Counted from the stretch's first letter, positions 10,545-20,236 are shown. The stretch is 64,000 bases of DNA from Diacronema lutheri (GCA_019448385.1 JAGTXO010000010.1:124001-188000); one strand, 5' to 3'. Notes: generated from the letters alone by a model not told the origin. Numbers and translations: made by a program.

Positions 10545-13500
10545 TCCATGGCACTGAGGTTCAGGACAAGCCGGTACTCGCCGCCGGCAGGGACCGTAAC
10601 ACACTGCCCGAACGCGACGAGCACGAGCGGCGCGCCGCACGCGTTCTGCCAGCTCACGGCCGCGCCCGTCGGCACGACGAAGCAGGGCGAGTGCGCCACG
10701 ATGCCCTCCTTCGCCGCCGCGTCAGCCGCGTCGCGCGCGGCGGCGGCCGCGCTCGCGCCGGCCGTCGCCCGAAAGTCTGGCGCGAGCGGGTAGTCCGGCA
10801 GCTGCGCGCTCGGCGGGAGCAGCGGAACGACGAGCTCGATCGGCGGGCGGCGTGGCAAGCGCGCGCGCCACGTGCCCGCGAGCTGCGCGTCGAGCGCCGC
10901 AGAGCGGAGAGCGTCGCGCCCGTACGCGCGCAGCAGCCGCGCGCGCACCTCCGCCGCGAGCGCGCGCAGCTGTGCCGACTCGACGCCGTGCGAGCCGAAT
11001 GCGCCCTCGAACGCGCCGTCGTACGCGGACGCCGCGTCGTCGTAGGTGCCGTCGCGCGCACCTCCGAGCTCGCGCGCGCGCGCGTCGCGCGTCACGCGCA
11101 GAACGGCGTCGACGGCGGCGCGGGCAGCGACGCGCACGGACCACTCGCACGGCGCGCCCGTCTCGCGCGCATCGGCGTCCGAAACGGCCCTCAAATCGAC
11201 CGCCTCGCTCAGCGCGACGCGCGCGCGCTCGTGTCGCGCGCCGACGGCGCGGTCGCCGCCTCCGTCCACTCCGGCCGAAACCGCCGGCGCGGCTCCCGGA
11301 TCGACCGTTTGCGCCTCGACCGTTGGCGCCTCGACCGTTGGCGCCTCAACCGTCGGCGCCTCGACCGTTGGCACCCACGCCCAGGTGAGGAGCGGGCGAG
11401 GCTGCCAATGGCTGCGCAGCGCAACGCGCTCGACCATCTCGATCTCGCCGTGCGTGTCCTTCTCGAGCAGCATCGCCCACAGCGCCGGCAACGCCTCGCG
11501 CCAGAACGCGCGCGCCGAGAGTGGAGGGCCGATGCCCAGCTTCCACTCGAGCACGAGCAGCCACAGGACTGACGCCGCCGCGTCGCGCGCGCGATCCGGC
11601 GCGACGCGATCCGGCGCGACGCGCCCGCCATCCGCCACGGCTGCGCTCAGCGCGTGGGGCGCTGTCGCCGTGGCAGACGCGCGCGCGCACTCGCGCACCG
11701 GTGACGGTGCGCCAGCGCGCGCCGATGCGCCGCACGATGGCGGCGGTGCGAGCGGCAGCCCACGCGCGCCGCACGATGGAGGCAGCGCACGCGCGCCGGG
11801 CGGCGGCGGCGGCGCGTCCGCCCGCGTGCCCTCGCCGCTCGCGGTCGTGCCGCTCGCGCCGCCGCCATCGTGCGGCGCATCGGCGCGCGCCGCAACGGAC
11901 CGGTCCGGAATCGGGGCAGACTCGTGTGCAACGCCCAGAGCGCCCGCGACGTGCCCAAGTGGCACCGCTGTCGGCGGCAGCAGCGCCGCGCTCTCGGCGT
12001 GCGCGTCGAGCGGCGCATGCCCATCGCCGAACACCGCGCCCGCGCGATCCGCGCCGAGTCCGGGCGTCACGCCGAGTCCGGGCGCCACGCCGAGTCCGGG
12101 CGCGGCGGCGGACGAGGGCGGCACATGAGCCAATGGGCCGCGCGCCAAGCCGGCCGCCGCGTCAAGCGGCGTCGCGGGCAGAGCGGCGTCAGCCGACTTT
12201 GCTCGCGCGTTCCGCTCATCTGCGCTCTCGCGCCAGCGCGCGATGAGCAGCGCGGCGAGTACGACGCACAGCGCCGAGCAGCCAATCAGCTCCCAGCTCG
12301 CAGCCGTTACGCACGCGGCCGTTACGCGCGCCCATCCCGACCGCTCGCTCCGCGAGGCGCTTGCGCCCGCCCAAGCGCGCAAGTCGGCCGCGGCCGCGCG
12401 GAGCACGGCGGCAGCCGCTACGATGGCCGCCCACGCGCCGCGCCAGCCGACGGACGCCGCACCCACAAGACGCAAAAGCGACGAGGGCAACGGTGAGCCA
12501 TTCTTGCCATGCGCCACCTCCTCGCCGTCAGGTCGCGCGTCTGCCGGCTGCGCCGCAGCATGGCTCGCGCTTGGCGCATGGCGGACGGCGCGCAGGGCCG
12601 CACCGGCGGCAGTCGTGCGCTCCACCATCTCGTCGGTCCCATCCTCCGCCCCCGCCGAGCTAGCAATCGCTGAATCGGCCGCTGTGCCCATTCGCGGCTT
12701 TGCGTCGAGTGTCGCCGCGTTGTTGTCCGCTGCCGCCTTCCCCTCCGCAGCCGCCCTCACCGCAGCCGCCTTGTCCGCAGCAGCCTTGTCCGCAGCCGCC
12801 CTCTCCGCAGCCGCCTTGTCCGCAGCCGCCTTCTCCGCAGCCGCCTTCTCCGCAGCCGCCCTCTCCGCAGCCGCCTTGTCCGCAGCCGCTTTGGCTGCTG
12901 CCGCCTTGTCCGCAGCCGCCTTTTCCACTGCCGCTTTGTCCGCTGCCGCCTTTTCCACTGCCGCCTTGTCCGTTGCAGCCTTGTCCGCAGCCGCCTTGTC
13001 CGCTGCCGCCTTGTCCGCTGCCGCCTTGTCCGCAGCCGCCTTGTCCGCAGCCGCCTTGTCCGCAGCCGCCCGCTCCGCTGCCGCCTTGTCCGCAGCCGCC
13101 CTCTCCGCAGCCGCCTTATCCGCAGCCGCCTTGTCCGCAGCCGCCCTCTCCGCAGCCGCCTTGTCCGCTGCCGCCTTGTCCGCAGCCGCCTTGTCCGCTG
13201 CAGCCTTGTCCGCAGCCGCCTTGTCCGCTGCCGCCTTGTCCGCAGCCGCCTTGGCCGCAGCCGCCTTGTCCGCAGCCGCCTTGGCCGCTGCCGCCTTGTC
13301 CGCAGCCGCCTTGGCCGCAGCCGCCTTGGCCGCAGCCGCCCTCTCCGCTGCCGCCTTGTCCGCAGCCGCCTTGTCCGCAGCCGCCTTGTCCGCTGCCGCC
13401 CTCTCCGCAGCCGCCTTGTCCGCAGCCGCCTTGTCCGCAGCCGCCTTGTCCGCAGCCGCCTTGTCCGCAGCCGCCTTGTCCGCAGCAGCCTTGTCCGCAG

Positions 13501-14344
13501 CCGCCTTGGCCGCTGCCGCCTTGGCCGCAGCCGCCCTCTCCGCAGCCGCCTTGTCCGCAGCCGCCTTGTCCGCAGCCGCCTTCTCCGCAGCCGCCTTGTC
13601 CGCAGCCGCCTTGTCCGCAGCCGCCTTGTCCGCAGCCGCCTTGTCCGCAGCCGCCTTGGCCGCAGCCGCCTTGTCCGCTGCCGCCTTGTCCGCAGCCGCC
13701 CTCTCGGCTGCCGCCTTGTCCGCAGCCGCCCTCTCCGCAGCCGCCTTGTCCGCAGCCGCCTTGTCCGCAGCCGCCTTGGCCGCTGCCGCCTTCTCCGCAG
13801 CCGCCTTGGCCGCAGCCGCCTTGGCCGCAGCCGCCCTCTCCGCAGCCGCCTTGTCCGCAGCCGCCTTGTCCGCAGCAGCCTTGTCCGCAGCCGCCTTGGC
13901 CGCCGCCGCCTTCTCCGCAGCCGCCTTGTCCGCAGCCGCCTTGGCCGCAGCCGCCTTGTCCGCTGCCGCCTTGTCCGCAGCCGCCTTGTCCGCAGCCGCC
14001 TTCTCCGCAGCCGCCTTGTCCGCAGCCGCCTTGTCCGCAGCCGCCTTGTCCGCAGCCGCCTTGTCCGCAGCCGCTTTAGCCGCAGCCGCCTTGGCCGCAG
14101 CCGCCCTCTCCGCGACACGCGCTGCCTTCGCCGTGGCTTGCGCTGCTTTCGCGGCAGCCGTCCGATCCCGGCGTGCTCGACGCTCGTCGCGCCTGCGCAC
14201 GCGCGCGGCCGCCGACCGCGCGGCGGAGACGGACACGTCGACGGCCGCCCTGTCCGGCACGGGCCATCCGGAGCGCGCGAGCGCCGCCGAGGCGAAGTCG
14301 TCGGCGCGCACGTGTGCCGAGAGGTCGCGCAGCCAACGCCACAC
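4905..14344 (-). CDS. Giant repeat protein with ~460-residue (KAAAD/E)n helix and one TM segment
   Basis: Two overlapping minus frames, 14344 to 6857 and 7643 to 4905, join well with splicing. One intron at 8006-8155 is 150 nt and in frame. A second at 7365-7576 is 212 nt, phase 0, and switches frame into the Pro-Gln tract. The product is about 3000 residues. In order: an N-terminal segment (residues 1-77); about 92 copies of a five-residue Ala/Lys/acidic repeat (78-540); one membrane helix in [17 protein letters not shown]; a mid-region with Trp-rich patches and a possible small beta domain around [20 protein letters not shown]; Gly and Gly-Ala runs; an Ala/Arg-rich region with Cys repeats (CREDCRED); then C-terminal PQ, 10-, 18-, 27-, 15- and 25-residue tandem repeats ending in a Gly-Asp tail. 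No known family is recognised. Overall coding status is supported by long openness of this frame outside the repeats. A tethering or scaffold role is only a guess. Confidence 0.55.
4968..5043. repeat. Short Gly-Asp-coding hexamer array
   Basis: Degenerate six-base repeats (GTCGCC/ATCGCC) encode the Gly-Asp/Gly-Glu tail of the minus-strand giant protein. Confidence 0.8.
5290..5575. repeat. 75-bp minisatellite, about 4 copies
   Basis: The unit encodes 25 residues of the minus-strand giant protein ([14 protein letters not shown] core). The inner copies are nearly identical and the outer ones diverged, so the inner copies duplicated most recently. Confidence 0.85.
5595..5911. repeat. 45-bp minisatellite, 7 copies
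   Basis: Seven head-to-tail copies encode the 15-residue unit [15 protein letters not shown] in the giant protein. Copies differ at only a few positions, so the array is recent or homogenised. Confidence 0.9.
5940..6178. repeat. 81-bp minisatellite, 3 copies
   Basis: Three nearly identical units encode 27 residues each, with core [20 protein letters not shown], in the minus-strand giant protein. Confidence 0.9.
6320..6600. repeat. 54-bp minisatellite, about 5 copies
   Basis: The unit encodes the 18-residue motif [18 protein letters not shown] in the giant protein, with one Cys per copy (two in variants). Confidence 0.9.
7025..7100. repeat. 30-bp minisatellite, 2-3 copies
   Basis: The unit encodes a 10-residue Thr-Arg-Gln-Pro-Ser-Cys motif in the giant protein. 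Confidence 0.75.
7160..7364. repeat. GGCTGC hexamer array coding Pro-Gln
   Basis: About 200 bp of GGCTGC-type repeats encode (PQ)n on the minus strand directly after the predicted splice acceptor. In the other frames it reads poly-Ala or Arg-Leu, which explains the spurious long frames here. Confidence 0.85.
12716..14113. repeat. 15-bp tandem array, about 92 copies
   Basis: Nearly 1.4 kb of a 15-bp unit (GCCGCCTTGTCCGCA and variants). On the minus strand it encodes KAAAD with Glu, Arg or Ala variants, inside the giant protein. No frame of the unit contains a stop, so Ser-Ala-Leu, Pro-Gln-Cys and Arg-Leu-Thr frames are also open on both strands; those are artefacts. Confidence 0.95.
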
Positions 14345-14621
14345 GCCGCCGAGCGCGACGGCTGCGCACGCGATGGTGCACGCAAACGGCGCGGCGCGCG
14401 GCGCGCCACGAGGCGTGGACGGGAGGCGCGCGTGTGTGAGGCACTGCGCGGCGAGACGTGGACGAGCGCGTGGGCGCGGGCCGGGCGCGCAGCAACCGAC
14501 CTGGCGCGCAGCACGTCGCGACGAGCGCGACGAGCAGCTGCCTAAGCGTCGAGACCCGCATCTCCGCCGTGGACGCGAGCGGGCAAACGGAGAAAATCAG
14601 AAAAATGGCCGCTATCGAGGC
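14345..14621. promoter_or_regulatory. Divergent intergenic region, giant protein and RBMX2
   Basis: About 277 bp between the Met of the giant minus-strand gene and that of RBMX2. The last ~40 bp are purine-rich (GGAGAAAATCAGAAAAATGG) and probably transcribed as the RBMX2 leader. Confidence 0.4.
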
Positions 14622-14625
14622 ATGA
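14605..14625 (+). other. Upstream ORF overlapping the RBMX2 start codon
   Basis: A seven-codon frame (MAAIEA then TGA) starts at an ATG in good context (A at -3, G at +4). Its stop overlaps the main start as ATGA. If the leader includes it, it would reduce or couple translation of RBMX2. Confidence 0.45.
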
Positions 14626-15692
14626 ACCAGGTGAAGTACGTCGAGGGGCTCAACAAGCGTGAGCTGCTGTCGGCCGCGCGCAAGGGCGGCGCGTGGGAAC
14701 TCAAGGGCTCGTGGCATGAGCAGTACAAGGACAGCGCCTACGTATTCGCCGCCGGCTTTCCGTACGAGATGACCGAGGGCGACCTGATCGTCGTCTTCTC
14801 GCAGTATGGCGAGGTCGTCGACGTGAACCTCGCGCGCGACAAGAAGACGGGCAAGTCGCGCGGCTTCGCGTTCCTCGCGTACGAAGACCAGCGCTCGACG
14901 GTTCTTGCCGTCGACAACTTCAACGGCGCCAAGCTCCTCGGCCGCACGCTGCGCGTCGACCACTGCGAGGGATACGGTGAGGAGCAGGAGCGTGCGTCCA
15001 AGCTTGCGGCGGACGGCGCGGAGCTGAGCGCGGAGGAGCGCGACAAGGAGGCAGAGCGGCTCGCGCACAACGAGGCGGTGCGCGCGCGTCGCGACGCCAA
15101 AGCCGCCATATTCGCGCACGAGCGCGGCGTGCTCTCCGCCGAGGAGGCAGCGGTTGCGCAGGCGGTCGCAAAGGCCGCCGCCGAGCGCGAGGAGCGCGAG
15201 CGCGCGGCGCGCGAGCGGATGCGCGCGCGCATCGAGGAGACGCGCCGCGCGCACCGCGAAGCGATCGATGCCGAGCTTGGCGAGGAGCAGCGCCGCGAGC
15301 GCGAGTACCGCGAGAAGAAGGCGCGGCGCGCGAAGGAGGCCATCAGGGCGGCCAAGCAGCTCGCGGCCGGCGGGCCACCGCCCGCCGGCGCGGGCAAGGC
15401 GCTGATGGCGCCGCTCGACAATGGCGCGCCAGCGCCGCCGGCTGTGGCGGGCGCACGCGACGACGCCGACGCGCGCTTCTCGCGGCTCTTTGGCGGTGGC
15501 AAGCGGAGCAAGGGCGCCAAAAAGGCCAAGCGCGACGCCGGCGCGGGGGCCGGAGCGCAAGCCGACGGCGCCGCCGCCGAGGCAACGCGCGGCGACGCGG
15601 AGCGGCCGGCAAAGCGGTCGGGCGAGGACGCGATCACCGTCGACGAGACGAACGCGATGCGCGCGCAGCTCGGGCTGCCGCCGTTGCGCTGA
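14622..15692 (+). CDS. RBMX2: RBMX2 / Ist3 (Snu17) spliceosome RRM protein
   Basis: The 356-residue product begins MNQVKYVEGLNKREL and contains SWHEQYKDSAYVFAAGFPYE, the hallmark start of the RBMX2/Ist3 RNA-recognition motif. RNP1 is KSRGFAFLAYEDQRS, followed by LAVDNFNGAKLLGRTLRVDH. In yeast and humans this protein belongs to the RES complex and U2 snRNP and acts in the nucleus in pre-mRNA splicing and retention. After the RRM (about residues 36-115) comes a long charged Ala/Arg/Glu helix typical of algal orthologues and a basic/Gly-Ala tail. There is no intron. The frame is open upstream only because of the repeat array, so the Met at 14622 is the family-consistent start. Confidence 0.95.
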   Translation: MNQVKYVEGLNKRELLSAARKGGAWELKGSWHEQYKDSAYVFAAGFPYEMTEGDLIVVFSQYGEVVDVNLARDKKTGKSRGFAFLAYEDQRSTVLAVDNFNGAKLLGRTLRVDHCEGYGEEQERASKLAADGAELSAEERDKEAERLAHNEAVRARRDAKAAIFAHERGVLSAEEAAVAQAVAKAAAEREERERAARERMRARIEETRRAHREAIDAELGEEQRREREYREKKARRAKEAIRAAKQLAAGGPPPAGAGKALMAPLDNGAPAPPAVAGARDDADARFSRLFGGGKRSKGAKKAKRDAGAGAGAQADGAAAEATRGDAERPAKRSGEDAITVDETNAMRAQLGLPPLR

Positions 15693-15757
15693 CGGCCGAC
15701 GGCGACGGGCCGAGCGCCCGAGTCACGCCCCATCGGGTATCGGACACTGAGGACGCC

Positions 15758-17026
15758 ATGACTGGGCATTCCAGGGGCGGCAAAGACGGGAGAGCGGACA
15801 GAAGCATGTCTGACGACCATGCAGAGGCCGCGGAGCAGCAAGAGGGGGGCTGCCGGTTGGAGCGCGTGCCGCTCGGCGTCATCCTGCGGAATTCGCTCGA
15901 CCGGCCTTGGCTCGCACTCTACCGCGAGCGGCCGTCAGAGGCCGACGCCGACGGCGCCGCCGCTGAGCACGCGCTCGTGCCCGGCGAGGAGGTCTGGCTC
16001 AAAATCGCGTCGCTCGTCGGCTGGCTCGACCTGGGCCGTCTCGGCGCGGTGTGCACGATGATGCAGCGCATTGCGGCCAATGAGAGTTTGTGGGAGCCCA
16101 AGTGCCTCCGCGCGTGGCGGCTGCGCGGCTTTGTGCCGTGCGCCGAGGTGCTGTACGCGTACAACTGGTCGTGGAAGCGGATGGTGCGCGCCGGCGCGAG
16201 CTCGCGCGCGGCTCGCCCTTGTCTTCCCGTGCGCGTGCGCCCACTCGCCATCTCACACCGTTACGCCACCCGACACCCGCCCACCCGCCATTCGCCGCCA
16301 CAGTTCCTCTCGCGCCCACGCCTGCGCACGGATGGGATCTACTACCTCGAGGTGCAGACTTTCACGAGCGGGATGAACGAGGGGCGTGGGATGAAGGAGC
16401 TTGGTCGCGACTTTTACCGCGGCAAACTCGTGCAAAGTCGGTATTGGCGATACCTCCGCTTCCTGCCCGACGGTCGGCTCCTCACGCTCACAACGTGGCG
16501 CCCACCAATGGTTGCCGCGACGCTCTTCGCGAAGGCGTCGCACGCGCGCACAGGCTCGGAGCCGGCGCTGCGCCGCCTCGGCGCGACGCTCTTCGGCCAG
16601 TATGAGATCATCTCGGACGACGCCAAGGCGCTCGTCCGGCTGCGCGCGTCCGCGCTTGTCGCGCTCGAGCAATACCCGCGCATGCGACCATCCACCGTCC
16701 ACTTCGAGTTCGCGCTGGGCACGAGCGGCAAGGGCGCGAACAACGCGCACTTGTGCATCCTCAGCCATTATTCGTCCTACGAGCAGGACGGCAGCGACGT
16801 GCTCGAGCATGCCGTGCCGGCGCCCGGCCGTTTCAGCTTCTGCTCGTTTGACGCGGCGAGGCGAGCCGTCGCGAGCGGCGTGCCCGGCGCATTGGACCCG
16901 CCGCCGATGCCGCCGCTCGGATCTGTCTCGGACTCGCGCGTTGCCGCCAGCGCGACGATCGCGCTGCGGCAGCAGCCCCTCGCAGCAACGGCCATTCCCG
17001 TCCCGGCGGGCACGGCCGTGGCGTAG
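15758..17026 (+). CDS. FBXO9: F-box only protein 9 (SCF ubiquitin ligase receptor)
   Basis: Two exons, 15758-16183 and 16304-17026. The 120-nt intron 16184-16303 (GTGCGC to CCACAG, phase 0) reads through without a stop, but removing it joins WSWKRM to FLSRPRLRTDGIYY, exactly as in FBXO9. Product ~382 residues. An F-box-like segment (EEVWLKIASLVGWLDLGRLG) precedes the conserved FBXO9 C-terminal domain with RYWRYLRFLPDGRLLTLTT and FGQYEI. FBXO9 recruits substrates to the Skp1-cullin complex. The N-terminal TPR-type region of animal FBXO9 is not evident. A second Met at 15806 is an equally good start. The stop lies 41 bp from the convergent cupin gene. Confidence 0.93.
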   Translation: MTGHSRGGKDGRADRSMSDDHAEAAEQQEGGCRLERVPLGVILRNSLDRPWLALYRERPSEADADGAAAEHALVPGEEVWLKIASLVGWLDLGRLGAVCTMMQRIAANESLWEPKCLRAWRLRGFVPCAEVLYAYNWSWKRMVRAGASSRAARPCLPVRVRPLAISHRYATRHPPTRHSPPQFLSRPRLRTDGIYYLEVQTFTSGMNEGRGMKELGRDFYRGKLVQSRYWRYLRFLPDGRLLTLTTWRPPMVAATLFAKASHARTGSEPALRRLGATLFGQYEIISDDAKALVRLRASALVALEQYPRMRPSTVHFEFALGTSGKGANNAHLCILSHYSSYEQDGSDVLEHAVPAPGRFSFCSFDAARRAVASGVPGALDPPPMPPLGSVSDSRVAASATIALRQQPLAATAIPVPAGTAVA

Positions 17027-17067
17027 CGCGCACATTTCCCACCCATCCGGCGCCCCCTGCCCGGCAC

Positions 17068-17544
17068 CTAGTAAAGGTAATAGTGCTTTTTGATCTCGTC
17101 GATCACGAACCAGAAGCACTCGAACTCGTCCGGGAACGTGACGAAGTCGCCCGCCTGCACGAGGACCGGCACGCCAGTCGCCTTCGGGGTGATCTCCATC
17201 TTGCCCGAGATGATGTACGAAAGCTAATTGCCGTCGTACACCTTCAGCGGCGACTTGACACCCACCTTGTACTTTGGACTGCCGGCCGTGCTCCACGTCG
17301 GCCAGCTCTTCACGCTCAGCTCCCTCATCATCTCCTCGGACGCCTTCTCGACCGTGAACTTGGACGTGAACCCGTCCGAGTGGATCGGCCTCGGCCCAGC
17401 CATGCGGATGCGTGAGGCAGCGAATCGCAGGATAGCACGCGCCGGCGACCGGCGACCGGCTGCAGCGGGCTGAAAGGCGGTGCACCCACCGAGACAGACA
17501 AGACAAAATGTAGTCATCGTCATTGCGCGCGACGCTGCCGCCAT
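17068..17544 (-). pseudogene. Plastid-targeted cupin (DUF861/EutQ-like) with one in-frame stop
   Basis: The minus frame from Met 17544 (or 17523) to the stop at 17068 encodes ~158 codons. It starts with a signal-peptide-like segment, MTMTTFCLVCLGGCTAFQP, in which Ala-Phe after the hydrophobic stretch matches the red-plastid bipartite presequence; a basic, Arg-rich transit-like part follows. The body is a small cupin: VKSWPTWSTAGSPKYK, SPLKVYDGN, LSYIISGKMEITPK, VLVQAGDFVTFPDEF and ECFWFVIDEI. A single TAG codon at 17224-17226 interrupts the conserved core where Glu is usual in this family; frame and similarity continue perfectly on both sides. Options are a recent null allele, a base error (GAG to TAG), or readthrough. 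Everything downstream looks conserved, arguing for a very young lesion or an error. Confidence 0.7.
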
Positions 17545-17858
17545 CGTGGTGCGGCTTTCGGGTACGCTCTGACTTCTTGAGTGGCAAGTTGAGCCTGGCG
17601 AGAGGCGGGCCGTCCAACGTCGACGTTGTTGGAGGTCACGATCTGAATCTGCTGTCGCTGCAAATGTGCAGGGTGACGATCGGCACGTTTGAGCGGAGTT
17701 CGGGCTCCCAGTCACCTTCGACCCGCCCGATTGGCCGTGGCCACCGTGGGCCTTGCCCGCTTCGCCATTGCGCACTTGCGGGCATTGGGCCCTGTCGCAC
17801 GCGCCCGATGCGCTCGCGCCTGCAAACCCGTCGCCGGTCGCCCAGCTGCGCGCCTCGC

Positions 17859-18275
17859 TCAGCGCCGTTTGTCGAGGAGCGCCGCGAGCGAGTCGTTGAG
17901 CTGCGCCTTGAACGAACGCCATTTGCCGGCGTTCCTCTCGAGCAGCCGGCGAATGGACCGCTTGGTGTGCCGCGCGTCAAACTTGAAAGCCACTTTGTAC
18001 AACCCGTTCGACCGCGCCGAGGCCTCGTACTCGAGAATCTTCTTGCCGAGCTGGTCGCCAGGCTCGATCGGCGTGAAGTGCCGCCGCCGATGCCGCCCCT
18101 GCGTGAGCTGCTCGCGCTGCTCGAGGAGCTTGCGCACGCCCTGCTCGTGCGCCTCAATTTCGTCTGGGGTGACGGGCGGCGCGCCGCTGCGCGACGAGAG
18201 TGCGCGCAGTCCGCTGTGCGCGCGGCGCGGCGCGAGCCACGGCGTGCGCCACGCCCTCGCGAGGGAGGGCAGCAT
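17859..18275 (-). CDS. Small probable mitochondrial protein, unknown
   Basis: A 138-residue single-exon frame. The N-terminus [20 protein letters not shown] has the Arg-rich, acid-free amphipathic look of a mitochondrial presequence. The mature part is highly charged and probably helical: [20 protein letters not shown], then [20 protein letters not shown] and a basic C-terminus. I do not recognise a domain; mitochondrial ribosomal or assembly factors have this style, but that is a guess. Its start is only 26 bp from the divergent phosphatase gene. Confidence 0.55.
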   Translation of the reverse strand: MLPSLARAWRTPWLAPRRAHSGLRALSSRSGAPPVTPDEIEAHEQGVRKLLEQREQLTQGRHRRRHFTPIEPGDQLGKKILEYEASARSNGLYKVAFKFDARHTKRSIRRLLERNAGKWRSFKAQLNDSLAALLDKRR

Positions 18276-18301
18276 GGCCGCTGCTTTTTAATTGCCCAAC
18301 G
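18276..18301. promoter_or_regulatory. 26-bp divergent spacer
   Basis: Separates the start codons of the mitochondrial-type protein and the PhoD-like phosphatase. Promoter elements must overlap the two coding regions or their 5' parts. Confidence 0.45.
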
Positions 18302-20236
18302 ATGGCGTTCGGGCGACTTGTGCTCCTCGCGGTGTTGGCGCTGGCCGATGACGCCGGCGAGGCGGCAGTGCGCAGTGAGGGCGCGTGCGCCTCTCCAGAG
18401 CCGGATGCGTGCATTGGCCGGCCGGAGAGCCGCTTTACGCTTGCGTTCGGCTCGTGCCACCACCAGGCGAAGCCGGCGCCCACACTGCTCGCCGCGGCCG
18501 CGTCGGCGCCCGACGTGTTCGTCTTCCTCGGCGACAACCTGTACAACGATGTTGATCGGTGGGGCATGCCGTGCGAGCCGCTGCGCTGCGCCGGACGGCT
18601 GCGCACTCTAACGTCCCCTCTGCTCCTCGGCCTTTTCAAGCTGCTGCCGCTCGCGCTGAAGCGGATCGTGTACCGCGCGTTCGCCACGCGCCTCGCGGGG
18701 GGCACGCTCTCGCCCCCGTCGCTCGAAGGCGACGGGGCCGCGCTCGCCGCGCACTACGCGGCGCTCGGTGCCAAAGCTGAGGTCATTGCGCTGCGCGCCG
18801 CCGTGCCGCTCATCCTTGCGACCTGGGTGCGCGGCGCGCGCTTGAGCGCGCGTGCGCGCTCGAGCGCGCCGCGCGACGCCGGCCCGTCCGTCCGGCGCTC
18901 GGCTGCCGCCGGCGCGCGACGCCGGCCGCGCATGCCGCTGCTGCCACGGCGGCAGCGCTTTGCGTCCGGGGGGTGTCAGGGCACCTCGCACAACCGTTTC
19001 CCGTAACGCTCCCCGACCCTGCCCCTCAAGCGCAGGACGATCACGACTATGGCCGAAATGACGCTGGCGCCGGCTACGCGCACGCGCGCGAGAGCCGCGC
19101 CGAATTCGTCAAATTTTGGCGAGGGCGCGACGCCGACGACGCGCCTAAGCCGACGCGCGGCGTGTACGCCAGCTATACACTCGATGGCGGTGGCGGGCGT
19201 GTGGTCCGGGTGATTCTGCTTGACCTGCGCACCTACCGGACTGCGCCGCTCCGCCCTGAGGCCGTGCCGCCCGCGCAGCGCGCGGCGCGGTGCGCCGCGC
19301 CCGACGGCGCGGCGTCCCTTGGCGAGTACTGCACGCACGCGCCGAACGCGACGGCGACGCTGCTCGGCGCGGAGCAGTGGGCGTGGCTCGAGGCGCAGCT
19401 CCGCGCGCCCGCGGACGTGAGGCTCGTCTGCTCGTCACTCGCGGTCTGGTCGCAGTTCCACGCGATGGAGGCGTGGGTGCGCAGCGCCCGCGCGCGCGGA
19501 CCGCGCGGACCGCGCGCGCGCGGCCGGGGCGCAGTCCGGGCACGGCGCAGTCCGGGCGAGGCGCAGTCCGGGCACGGCGCAGCCCGGGCGGGGCGCAGTC
19601 CGGGTGGGGCGCAGTCCGGGCGGGGCGCAGTCCGGTCCATCGTCGCGCGCACTGCAGGCGTCCGTGGCGCGCGACGCGCTCGAGGGAGGGCAGCGCGCCT
19701 CCGCGCGTGCACGTGCTCAAACAACGGTGTCTCCCCGCGCGCCCTTTTGAAACCCCGGCCCTTTTTTTTTTTTCCAGTCCCTGTTCCCCGGCGAGCAGAG
19801 GCGCCTCGTGCAGCTGCTGCTGCGCACGCGCGCCGACGGCGTCGTCTTCCTCTCGGGCGACGTGCACTACGCCGAGCTCTCCGTGCGAAAGCCGACGCAG
19901 CCGGACACAGGTCGTCCGGACGATCTGTACCCGCTCTACGACCTCGCGAGCAGCGGCCTCAACCAAGACTGGCCGGTTGCGCCAGCGAACAGCGAGCGGC
20001 TGGCCGGGCCGGTGCACGAGCACAACTGGGGCCGAGTCGCCGTGGACTGGGCGCGGCGCGAGCTCGAGCTCGAGGTGCGAGACGCGCGCGGCGCCGTCGC
20101 GCTACGCCACGTCGTTTCCCTCGACGCGCTGCGCTTCCCGGCCTCGGCGCGCACCGTGGGTGTGACGGTCGCTTCTCACTCTCAGCTTCCTACAGCAGGC
20201 TCAGAAGGGGGGTCAGGCGGTGCGGCGGGCGAATGA
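18302..20236 (+). CDS. PhoD-like secreted metallophosphatase
   Basis: Three exons: 18302-18826, 19036-19476 and 19778-20236, all phase 0, ~474 residues. Exon 1 begins with a signal peptide ([20 protein letters not shown]) and has the PhoD block [11 protein letters not shown] and [14 protein letters not shown]. Joining exon 1 to exon 2 creates [15 protein letters not shown], the diagnostic PhoD motif, which strongly supports the intron. Exon 3 supplies [15 protein letters not shown], the metal-binding GDxH motif. The enzyme should hydrolyse phosphomonoesters or diesters outside the cell or in the secretory path, with a Ca/Fe-type metal centre in known PhoD proteins. Phosphate scavenging is the expected role in marine algae. 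The second intron carries a 14-bp tandem repeat and ends in a 12-T polypyrimidine tract. Confidence 0.9.
19523..19640. repeat. 14-bp-like tandem repeat in phosphatase intron 2
   Basis: Degenerate copies of GGCGCAGTCCGGGC lie wholly inside the intron 19477-19777. The period is not a multiple of three, consistent with noncoding sequence. Confidence 0.75.

Noticed and set aside
12700-14514. Pro-Gln-Cys (plus) and Arg-Leu-Thr (minus) frames over the 15-bp array
   Set aside because: Other readings of the same repeat; no flanking coding sequence in those frames.
12243-14621. Long plus-strand frame (Ser-Ala-Ala-Ala-Leu) running into RBMX2
   Set aside because: It exists because the 15-bp array has no stop in this frame; family alignment puts the RBMX2 start at 14622.
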